Source of the DNA: Isoetes taiwanensis
Lineage: Eukaryota; Streptophyta; Lycopodiopsida; Isoetales; Isoetaceae
Direction: 5' to 3'
DNA length: 64,000 nucleotides
Assembly: GCA_021234155.1 (NCBI GenBank)
Contig: JAJEKV010000012.1
Location: 2,487,436 to 2,551,435 of the forward strand
The notes beneath the pieces were generated by a model, which saw only the letters and a list, made by a program, of their open reading frames with translations, ran no database searches and was not told where the DNA came from. The translations under genes were made by a program, and so were the position numbers. Below, in pieces: positions 45,085 through 54,427 of the stretch (position 1 is the stretch's first letter; each line of letters begins with the position of its first letter).

Positions 45085-45980
45085 ACCGCCCGCGGAATCC
45101 CGCAAGCAATACGGAAAACTCCCAAAAGAACACCCGTAAATGGTCGAGAGAAAACAAAGCGAGGTATAGCTATGAAAAACAATTTGCACCAAGAAGGTCC
45201 GCAGATATGAGGAATGAAAGCAGAGGAAAAAAAAACATATGAGAAAAAGATAGCATCACCCATAGGGTGGAAAAAGCATCACCCACCGGGTGGAGAACCA
45301 TTATGTAAAAGATGCATCACAACCGAGGTGGAAATAAGCGGCATCACCCGCGGTGGAGAATAACGCGGCCGGGGAGGCCGATGGAATAGAAACATAAGAA
45401 TAGCAACACTCACGGTGGAGAACAACAAAGAGGCATAAACAACAAAAAATACGAATGAAAAGACTCTGCGCCACTCAAATGGCGGGAAACCTTGAATGTG
45501 TTGCACGGAGAACGAAAAGGAGATGTGTTGATGGCGAAGCATAAAACAAAGCGGGACCCGGAAAGGCGAAAACCTCAAATGTGTCCTAGCAGACGACAGA
45601 AAATGGCGGAATCCTGCAAGCAATACAAAAACTCCCCAAAAAAATATCGTAAATGGTGAGAGAAAACAAACAGGCATAGCCATGAAAAACAAAGCACGCC
45701 GAGAAGGTCCAAAGATATGAGGAATGAAAACAGATGAAAAAGAACATGACAGAAAAAGAGAGCATCACCCATAGGGTGGAAAAGCAGCACCCAACGGGTG
45801 GAGAACCATTATGTAAAAATATGCATCACCCTCGAGGTGGAAATAAACAGCATCACCCGCAGGTGGAGAATAACGCAGCAGGATGCCGATGAAACAGAAA
45901 CATGAGAATAGTAACACTCACAGGTGGAGAACAACAAAGAGGGCATGAACAAAAAATACAAATGAAAAAGACTCATGCGC
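45085..45980. repeat. ~515-bp tandem duplication rich in CACCC/GGGTG hairpins
   Basis: Block 45,085-45,480 is repeated at 45,603-45,980, both running from GGAAT-CC-CGCAAGCAATAC-type sequence to AAAAGACTC-GCGCC. Each block contains four or five short hairpins of the form GCATCACCC-N3/4-GGGTGGA (for example 45,255-45,273, 45,277-45,296 and 45,760-45,780). Reading frames across it (for example 45,279-45,692) are low-complexity and not accepted. Confidence 0.75.
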
Positions 45981-46092
45981 CCGCACAGCAGGGCGGGAAG
46001 GGAGGGAAGCCACGAGAGAGGAGAAGAAGGCTGGCGTGAGAAGGCGCCGATGCTTAGGGCGAAGGCGGAAATGGCCTAATATAGAGCTTCTT

Positions 46093-47680
46093 CTTCTCTC
46101 TCAGTGATTACCTATTTCTCTTTGAATTGTTTTTCGAGGAGGGGGAGGGCTTCTTCTGCTTGGTTTGCCAATTTGGCGTTTCTTTCATGTTGTCCTTTTA
46201 GGCCTTTAGCCTTAGCCGTCCTGTGACCTTCGTCCTCGATCCTAGTTTGTAAGGAAGTCCTTTGGTATTGAGGCGGTTTGTTGGTTTCATGCGGGTCCCA
46301 TTCTAGAATCCCATCGATCCGAGACATCGGATCGCCATTCTAGAATGGGACGAGCATCATATTTGCATGCATCTTGGTGGCGCATGCCGTTCAGTTGGGA
46401 GTTAGCTATTTTTAGCGTTTACGCATCAGCGTCTCGTCGGCGCTTCCTCTTCTCTCGGCGGTACCTCTTTCTCTTTGAACCCACCCTCCCCTTCTTTGTT
46501 TATTATGTTTGTGGCGTGGCGCATGCGTAATCAACCCCTTCACTCACGGGAGGTTTGTTTTGTTTTGTTTTTTTTGTGTTGGTGATGTGCAGTCTGGGGT
46601 TGGCGAGCGGTATCTATTTCGTCTTCTCCATTCGTGGGTTTTTGGAAGCGATTTCTCTGCCTTGCGTTTGTCTAAGCCCCTTGCCAAAGGTTTATCACTA
46701 GGGTTTTCCTCGAAAACCGAAGAGGTTTTTAATCCGGTGATAAGCTTCGGCGGTACACCAACAAGCATCTGTTAGCATTGTATTTTTGGGGTCCAAATGA
46801 TATAATTGGATTTTCCCTTTATTGTTAGGTGGGTAGTTAGCGTATTGTGCGGCTACCCACTATCCCTCATTGTAGAAAATGCTGAGATGAATGAGAAGCC
46901 TATCTATCAATGGATAGTGGGTGGCCGCACACATGCAAACTACCCACGAAAATAAAGGAAAATCCAATTATATCATTTGGACCCCAAAAATACAATGCTA
47001 GCGGATGTTGGTGGTGTACTTAGAAAGTTTATCAAGGGATTAAAAACCCAGCCCTTCAGGGTTTTGAGGAAAAACCCTAGTGATAAACCCCGACAAGGGC
47101 TTAGACAAGCGCAAAGCGGAGAAATCGCTCCCAAAACCCACGAATGGAGAAGTGAAACAAATGCCGCCAACAACCTTGCACGCACATCACCAACACCACA
47201 AAAACAAAACAAAACAAACCTCCCGGAGTGGAGGGCTGATGATGTGGCGTGCCACGCGACAAATATAATAAACAAAGAAGAGGGGGAGGGTGGGTTCAAA
47301 GAGAAAGAATGCTTCGAGAGAGAAGAGGAAGCGCCGATGAGGAGTCGATGCGTGGCGCCTAAAATAGCGAACTCCCAACTAGAATGGGCATGCGCCCGCG
47401 CATGCATACAAAACATGCATGCTTTCGTCCCATTCTAGAATGGCGATCCGATGTCACCGGATCGATGGGATTCTAGAATGGGACTCGCATGAAACCAACA
47501 AACGCCCGAATACCAAAGGACTTCCTTACAAACTAGGATCGAGGGGCGAAGGTCACGGGGACGAAGGTTAAAGGCGAAAGGACGACATAAAAAAACGCCA
47601 AATTGGCCAAACCAGGCAGGGAGAAGCCCTTCCCCTGTCTGGAAACAATTCAAAGAGAATGAGATACTGCTGAGAGAGAA
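46093..47680. repeat. Large inverted repeat (~690-bp arms, ~170-bp loop)
   Basis: The left arm (46,093-46,790) and right arm (46,965-47,680) are reverse complements with moderate divergence. For example, CTCTTTGAACCCACCCTCCC (46,470-46,489) matches the complement at 47,285-47,305. Both arms contain the CATTCTAGAATGG end motif. The loop itself has inner complementary parts: GCGGCTACCCACTATCC (46,849) and its complement at about 46,915. This is a typical foldback (long terminal inverted repeat) structure. It is AT/GC mixed and non-coding. Confidence 0.82.
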
Positions 47681-47828
47681 GAGGAAGCGTCGATGAGGAG
47701 TCGATGCAGAAACGCGCCTAAAATAGCGAACTCCCAACCAGAATGGGCATGCGCCGCCCGCATGCATGCAAAACATGCATGCTCGTCCCATTCTAGAATG
47801 GCGATCCGATGTCTCGGATCGATGGGAA

Positions 47829-48284
47829 TATCTTAACACTATCTTTAATAAACTTGCAGCCATTCTTATGGAAAAATAGATCATACCCAGCGTCTACTAG
47901 ATTGGCAACCGAAATCAAATTGAACAGCATACCCGGTGCATAGAGAGCATCTGGAACACTGAGGATGTTCTTTCCTCCACTTTTCAATTCCAAGTCTCCT
48001 CGTCCATGAATCTCTTGAATCGCTCCATTTCCCATTTGTACTACCCCATGTTTTGTGCCTGTTTGAACGCTTTTTAACAGGCTTGGTAAGCAAACCACGG
48101 AAACCTCAGCTCCAGAATCTATGGTTAAAACATTTTTCCTCACAACTCGTGCGTTGCAAGCACCAACCACATGAAAGCTCTCAATGAAATTCCTCCAGCA
48201 ATTTACTTGAAGTTTCCTTTTCATAATCCACTTCTTCATAGCCCGGCATAGTTAAAGGCAACATACCTTACCATGTGAAGGCGT
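47829..48284 (-). pseudogene. Second copia family: protease region and 5' coding remnant
   Basis: The frame 48239-47829 reads VVRKNVLTIDSGAEVSVVCL, with the D-S-G protease active site intact, then NLISVANLVDAGYDLFFHKN and GCKFIKDSVKIF. Just upstream, another frame gives MPGYEEVDYEKETSSKLLEE. Most of gag is missing: only about 100 bp separate this from a primer-site-like sequence at 48,285. Confidence 0.72.
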
Positions 48285-48296
48285 GGCTCGATACCT
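48285..48296 (-). promoter_or_regulatory. Possible primer binding site of the second copia element
   Basis: The minus strand reads AGGTATCGAGCC, close to TGGTATCAGAGCC with the same one-base loss at CAG as elsewhere. If correct, the 5' LTR lies to the right (about 48,300 onward) and gag is deleted. No matching second LTR is present in the window. Confidence 0.35.
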
Positions 48297-48690
48297 GCTT
48301 GTAAGATTCTAGGATTTGCCTCGGCAACATCGTGAGAACAATTCCGGCAATTACACGCATCCCCGAGTCTCCTCCGCAGCCCAATCAGGTGTGAAAGGCT
48401 GGGATGGTTCAATCCGGCGATCCTCGGGCTGTTCCATTCAACCCTAATGCGGGCAGGCGGGGCGATCTCCACAGAATCCGATCTCCTCGGATCAATCCTC
48501 CAATCGACCTCTCGCTTCTCTCCCTTTAGTGATTCCCCTTTTTCCCTTTTCTTTCTTTTGGCCCTCTCTCCAACTCACGCCACATCATCACATACACACT
48601 CACCCAGCGTTTTGGTCCCTTTGTTGAAAAGTATAGTTTTCTTAGGTCCACATGTTCTTTATTAGGAGATTTCAACATGTAGATCTGTGG
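48297..48690. other. Possible LTR or flank of the second copia element
   Basis: It is GC-rich at 48,300-48,500, with a minus-strand frame (LNHPSLSHLIGLRRRLGDA) lacking a known domain, then pyrimidine-rich. No LTR partner is visible to confirm its nature. Confidence 0.3.
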
Positions 48691-49100
48691 AGGTGTGGTT
48701 TTAGTAACTAATGGTGTTGTTTTTAAGTGGACAAGGAGCGTCCTTTGTTATTTTTAAGGATTTGTGGTTTTGTTTTTTAGGACTTGTGGTTTTAAGGAGG
48801 TATGTTTTTGTTAAAGGCTGTGGTTTTTCTTTTGAGGTAGTGGTGTTTTTAAGGAGGTGTAGTTTTTGAAGGTGTGGTTTATAAGTAAGTGTAGTTTTTT
48901 TTTAAGAAGCTGTGGTCTTTGCTTTTAGGACGTGTGGTTTTTTAAGGAGGTATGTTTTTTGTTAAAGGAACTATGGTTTTTTCTTTTGAGGTGGTGATGT
49001 TTCTAAGGAGGTGTAGTATTTGGAGGTGCGGTTTATAAGTAATGTTTTTAAGGAGGTTTTTCTAAAGGATGTATAGTTCTCTAAAGGGGTGTGGTATTTT
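48690..49100. repeat. G/T-rich degenerate minisatellite
   Basis: Variants of GTGTGGTTTTTAAGGAGGT recur throughout. A higher-order unit of about 150 bp (TTTTAGGACTTGTGGTTTTA through GGTGTGGTTTATAAGTAA) occurs at about 48,773-48,893 and again at about 48,925-49,045. No coding potential. Confidence 0.75.
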
Positions 49101-49403
49101 AAGGTTCTTTATAGCCAATTTTGTAAGCATCATTATACAATCATTGTATTGCTCCCATCCATATGACACCCCATAAAGTATTCATGTTGCCATTATATGC
49201 CATGTGTAAAAATGCAATATCTCATCTATTGTCCCTCTACTCCTCATGCTTATAGAAAACTAGAATACAGAGGCATTACGAAGATCCCAAAATTGAATTG
49301 AACTGAACAACTTTAACATCCATGGGGACCAACAAGTCTATCACGAGAGAGAGAGATAGTATTTTTAGCGTCAGGCGACATCCACTAGAGAGAGACATCC
49401 AAC

Positions 49404-49404
<1 letters not shown>
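49101..49404. other. Unassigned AT-rich DNA
   Basis: No gene, repeat or element edge is recognised between the G/T minisatellite and the AG microsatellite. Confidence 0.4.
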
Positions 49405-49470
<66 letters not shown>

Positions 49471-49478
49471 AGAGAGAG

Positions 49479-49521
<43 letters not shown>
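49405..49521. repeat. (AG)n then (TTAG)n microsatellites
   Basis: AG repeats run 49,405-49,480 with one TT interruption at 49,469-49,470. TTAG repeats follow at 49,479-49,521. Pure simple repeats. Confidence 0.95.
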
Positions 49522-49523
<2 letters not shown>

Positions 49524-49872
49524 TGCTCTTTTATGCCTCAAATCCATTTTTTGAGGATATGCACATGATCTCAAGTCCCATTCAGACTTGCAGGAGTTGA
49601 AACCACATGACAAAAACCTTATAGAAATAAGGATTCAAAAAATTGTTTGTTGGTTCTTTCTTACAGTTCATTGAGAGAAAAATATATCCAATTTCTCTCC
49701 ATCACCTTAGTTCTAAATCAAGCCAAAATTCTTTCCACATATTAGGTACATGTTTTCCACGATAGCCATTTCAAATATCAGCCAGAAATGTTAAAAAACA
49801 CTCAAGATATCATCATTTAAGTGTACATACCTTTTTCTGGCATAGGGATGTGGAATGGCCAATTTTCTTGTC
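49522..49872. other. Unassigned DNA left of the palindrome
   Basis: Ordinary AT-rich sequence with no recognised feature. It has no counterpart to the right of the palindrome, so it lies outside the inverted repeat. Confidence 0.4.
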
Positions 49873-52215
49873 CACTTGGCTCAAACATGCCACCAAGGTG
49901 GCTCAAACATGCCACCAACCAAGGTGGCTCAAACATGCACCAAGATGGCTCCAACATGCCAAGTTGGCGCAAACATGCCACGTAGGCTCCACCATGCCAT
50001 CTAGGCTCCAGCATGCCAAGGTGGCTCACAACATGCCACCTAGGCTCAAACATGCCAAGGTGGCTCAAACATGCCACCTAGGCTCCAACATGCCACCTAT
50101 CCAACATGCCACCATGGCTCTAACATGCTACCTAGGCTCTAACAATCCACCTAGGCTCTAACATGCCAAGGTGGCTCAAACATGCCACATGGGCTCCAAC
50201 ATGCCAAGGTGGTTCAAACATGCCACGTGGGCTCCAACATGTCACCTAGGCTCCAACATGCCAAGGTGGCTCAAACATGCCACCTAAGCTCCAACATGCC
50301 ACACAGGCTCTCAAACATGCCACCTAGGCTCAAACATGCCAAGGTGGCTCAAACATGCCATGTGGGCTCCAACATGCCAAGGTGGCTCAACCATGCCACC
50401 TCGAGGCTCCAACATGCCACCTAGGCTCTAACCGCCACATAAAATCCAACATGCCACCTAGACTCCAATATGCCACCTACCCCCAACATGCCACCTAGGC
50501 TCCAACATGCCAAGGCGGCTGAAACATGCCACGGGCTCAAACATGCCACCTAGGCTCGATATGCCAAGGTGGCTCGGAACATCACCACATAGGCTCCAAT
50601 ATGCCACCTAAGCTCTAACATGCTAAGGTGGCTCAAAACATACCACCTAGACTCCAACATGCCACATAGGCTCCAACATGCCAAGGTGGCTCAAATAGGC
50701 TCCAACATGCCAAGGTGGCTCCAACATGCCACCTAGGCTCCAACATGCAGCCTAGGCTCAAACATGCCAAGGTGGGTCGAACATGCCAAGGTGGCTCCAA
50801 CATGCCACCTAGGCTCCAACATGCCAAGCGTGGCTCAAACATGCCACTTAGGCTCCAACATGCCAAGATGGCTCAAACATGCCATGCGGGCTCCAACATG
50901 CCACATAAGCTCAAACATGCCAAGGTGGCTCAAACATGCCAAGGTGGTTCTAACATGCCACCTAAGCTCCAACATGCCAAGGTGGCTCAAACATGCCACC
51001 TAGGCTCCAACATGCCAAGGTGGCTCGAACATGGCAAGGTGGCTCAAACATGCCACCTAGGCTCCAACATGCCATCTAGGCTCAAACATGCCAAGGTGGC
51101 TAAAAAGGCCACGTGGCTCAAACATGGCAAGGTGGCTCAAACATGCCACCTAGGCTCAAACATGCTAAGGTGGCTCACAACATGCCACGTAGGCATGCCA
51201 AGGCCAACATGCCACCTTGGCTCAAACATGCCAAGGTGAAGCAAACAAGCCAAGATGGCTCAAACATGCCAAGCGGGCTCCAACATGCCACATAGGCTCC
51301 AACATGCCAAGGTGGGTCAAACATGCCACGTGGACTCCATAATGCCACGTGGGCTCCAACATGCCAAGGTGGCTCAAACATGCCACCTAGGCTCAAACAT
51401 GCAGTGGCTCAAACATGCCAAAGGTGGCTCAAACATGCCACCTAGGCTCCAACATGCCACCTAGACTCCAATATGCCAAGGTGGATCAAACATGCCACGT
51501 GGACTCCATAATGCCACGTGGGCTCCAACATGCCACCTAGGCTCCAACATGCCACCTAGGCTCAAACATGCCAAGGTGGCACAAACATGCCAAGATAGGC
51601 TCAAACATGCCACCTAGGCTCAAACATGCCAAGGAGGCTCAAACATGCCACATGGACTCTTTAATGCCACGTGGGCTCCAACATGCCAAGGTGGCAAAAA
51701 CATGCCACCTAGGCTTCAACATGCAAAGGTGGCTCAAACATGCCACGCGGGCTCCAACATGCCACCTAGGCTCCAACATGCCAAGTTGGCTCAAACGTGG
51801 CAAGGTGGCTCCAACATGCCACCTAGGCTCAAACATGCCAAGGTGGCTCAAACATGCCACCTAGACTCCAACATGCCACCTTGGCTCGAACATGCCAAGG
51901 TGGCGCAAACAAGCCAAGATGGCTCAAACATGCCACATAGGCTCCAACATGCCATGTGGGCTCCAACATGACAAGGTGGCTCAAACATGCCACCTAGGCT
52001 CAAACATGCCAAGGTGGCTCAAACATGCCAAGGTGGCTCCAACATGCCATCTAGGCTCAAACATGCCAAGGTGGCTCGAACATGCCACCTAGGCTCAAAC
52101 ATGCCAGTGTGGCTCCAACATGCCACGCGGGCTCCAACATGCCATCTAGGCTCCAACATGCCAAGGTGACTCAAGCATGCCACCTAGGCTCAAGCATGCC
52201 ACCTAGGCACTCCAA
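49873..52215 (+). repeat. 19-bp minisatellite array, left arm (about 120 copies)
   Basis: Two alternating 19-bp variants dominate: CCTAGGCTCCAACATGCCA and AGGTGGCTCAAACATGCCA. Irregular short units occur. Each unit has an imperfect GCCA-N3-GGC inverted repeat. Because 19 is not a multiple of 3 and the unit lacks stops in several frames, long artefactual frames arise (for example 50,715-51,239). Longer blocks recur, such as AAGCAAACAAGCCAAGATGG at 51,239 and a related copy at 51,904. Confidence 0.95.
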
Positions 52216-52404
52216 GTGGTGACATGGCATGCCAAGTAATCAAGGTCAAGTTTTGACTAGGCCAAAAATGAAAAGATGTCCATCTTTGGTCTTTTCATTA
52301 AGTGATGTTGGCAAATTTTGGGTGACATGGCTAGATGATGGTGACATGGATATGATGACTAGGATTTTATGCAAGAAATATGATAACCTTCCAAATTTTT
52401 GGTA

Positions 52405-52757
52405 GAGGAATTTGGCAAGGGATAGAATAGAGGGATCTTGAAGAACTTAAAGCGCTGACACCCTTCCCCAAATCAAACCCGGGCCGGGACTTTTTGCGGC
52501 TTCCTCACCGGAGGAGAGGCCAGACCCCAAGATGGACCTCGGAAAGATTTGCCGAGGCGAGACCCTTTCTGCCAGCTCCTCCTCAGGGAGGGTAAATGCG
52601 GTGCTCCCACTCCCGAGCTCGGTTTCCCTATCCGGCCGTTGAATTCTCCGTTCAACTAACTGCTTTGAACACGTTCAAAAAATCCAAGATCGGTCCAAGA
52701 GAATTTATCAAACCCGCGGCGGCGTCTGCGGTCGACACAGGTGTAACACCCAAGTGT
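52405..52757. mobile_element. Left-arm-only insertion in the palindrome, possible solo LTR
   Basis: Sequence between TTTTTGGTAGAG (52,394-52,405) and TTTTGTCGTTCG (52,758) is absent from the right arm, where the flanks nearly touch (54,366-54,382). The insert includes a GC-rich segment from TGACACCCTTCC (52,456) to GGTGTAACA (52,741-52,749). These TG...CA ends with complementary ACACC/GGTGT would fit a small LTR, but no target duplication is evident. A deletion in the right arm is the alternative. Confidence 0.4.
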
Positions 52758-53921
52758 TTTGTCGTTCGAGGCGATTACAAAGCTCAGGAATGATAATTCG
52801 ACTTTGCCATGCCATCGGGAGCGGCAAAATTACCCTAGGGACCAAGTTATACAATCATTTTTGCAGCGAAAAAACCACGAACCCTCTACATGGCGGTGAT
52901 ACTGCGACCAACTCTTAGACCAATTGACTCTGAACATATTGGACATGAGCTACTTTGGCTTCTTGGAAAAGGGGTAGTCTTACGTCAGGAAACTTGGTCT
53001 CCAAGGTAATGTCAGCGATTTGAGTCCATTGGCGGTCGGTTCCACAGTTAAGGTGGGAAAGTTGCCGTCCGTGGCGGGGTTCTTAGGGAGAGGACCTTTG
53101 GGGCGAACTGCTTCTAGAAGGTTTTAAAGGTCTATCTTCTGGCATCAACACCTTCCCTCTACGTGATGACATTGTGCAAGATCCTGGTCGAATCTGACTA
53201 GGATATAGCCTCCAAAACGTAAACCACATTATTGTTGCTAGGTTATTGAAGGGTTTACGTTATGGAAATCGAGTTTTTAATCGGTTGCACTTGGGACATG
53301 GTTGAGAAAGCTGCAATTGAAAACATGAAGCAATAGGAACTGATGGAATGGGGTTTGGACTTATCCTCCTCCCAGTGTGGCATTTCGAAGTCAAGAGCGC
53401 CTTTTGTAGTAGCAAAATTGTTTGGGATCATTCGGGATGGACAATAGATGCAAACTCTATTATTTCAGTTGCCATGGCTCCGCATATGTGTTTAGCAAAG
53501 GTGCACCTAGCTATCCAAGAAAACGACCACGTTTTAGCCTCCGAAACATAAACCCTATGTGTTGCTAGATTATTGTAGGGTTTACATTTTGGAGGCCAAA
53601 GCGTGGTCGATTTTTTCTTAGATAACTAGGTGCACCTTTCTAAACATGCATATAGAGCCATGGCAACCTGAAAATAACGAGTTTGGATCTATTGGCCATC
53701 CCAATGATCTCAAACAATTTTGCTCTTTGCAAAAAGGTGCTCTTGACTCTAATTGCGGGGAGGATAACTCAAACCCCATTCCATGAGTTCCTATTGCTTC
53801 ATGTTTTCAATTAAACTTCAACTATGTCCCAAAGTGCAACTAAAACTCGACCCCCATAATAGAAACCCTTCAATAACCTAGCAACACCACGGGGTTTTGC
53901 GTTTCGGAGGCTATATCCTAG

Positions 53922-54323
53922 TCAGATTCGACTAGGATCTTGCATAATGTCATCACGTAGAGGGAGGGTAATGAGGCCAGAAGACGGACCTTTAAAACCT
54001 TCCCGAAGCAGTTCGCCACAAAGGTCCTCTTCGGAAGAACCCTGGCCACGGACGTGCAACTTTCCCACTCCAGAACTGTGAACTGACTCTGCCAATGGAC
54101 TCAAAACGTTGACATTACCCTGGAGACCAAGTTTCGTGGGCAGAAGACTACCCCTTTTCCAAGAAGCGCCAAAGTAGCTCATGTCCAACATGTTCGTATT
54201 CAATTGGTCTAAGAGATGGCTGCAGAATACTGCTATGTAGAGGGTTCGTGTTTCTCTCGTTGCCAAAAATGACCGTGTAACTTGGTCCCTAGGGTAATTT
54301 CGTCGTTCTGGATGGCATGGCAA
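53922..54323 (-). other. 133-residue reading frame in the right palindrome arm, unknown
   Basis: The frame includes SYFGASWKRGSLLPTKLGLQ and EDLCGELLREGFKGPSSGLI. The left arm contains the same sequence with several frame breaks. It may be a fragment of a captured gene or retroelement. I recognise no domain. Confidence 0.2.
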
Positions 54324-54427
54324 AGTCGAATCTCCATTCCATAGCCTTTGTACTACCCGAACGACAAAACGTCTCTACCAAAAATTCCAAAGGTTATCAT
54401 ATTTCTTGCATGAAGTCCTAGTCATCA

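Larger units (their letters stand above)
45053..47828. mobile_element. Composite foldback-type insertion inside the second copia element
   Basis: The copia protein sequence breaks at QRNGNLFELN (45,053) and resumes at DSVKIFPS (47,829). The insert starts TTCTAGAATGGGACTCGCATG and ends with the inverse CATGCTCGTCCCATTCTAGAA (47,776-47,798), followed by a GATCCGATGTCTCGGATC hairpin. The same end sequence recurs inside it at about 46,300-46,350 and 47,425-47,475, so it is a nest of related elements. It has no transposase. No clear target duplication is found because of copia decay. Confidence 0.75.

Noticed and set aside
45279-45692. 137-residue Phe-rich minus-strand frame
   Set aside because: Composition comes from purine-rich duplicated hairpin repeats; no domain and not conserved in the second copy.
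45053-47828. Helitron, because of a hairpin near one end
   Set aside because: No 5' TC or 3' CTRR terminus at the expected distance, and the ends are inverted repeats, which Helitrons lack.
49479-49521. TTAG repeats as telomere-type sequence
   Set aside because: Plant telomere repeat is TTTAGGG; a 43-bp TTAG run next to an AG run is an ordinary microsatellite.
50715-51239. Long reading frames (up to 174 residues) through the 19-bp arrays, also on the right arm (for example 55,112-55,582)
   Set aside because: They are translations of a non-coding 19-bp repeat that lacks stop codons in several frames; equivalent frames occur on both arms and strands.
49873-52215. CRISPR-like alternation of repeats and spacers
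   Set aside because: Units are 19-bp direct minisatellite repeats with no unique spacers, in a plant genome.
53576-53586. TAGGGTTTAC at the palindrome centre as an interstitial telomere
   Set aside because: Only single TAGGGTTTA occurrences, no tandem TTTAGGG units.
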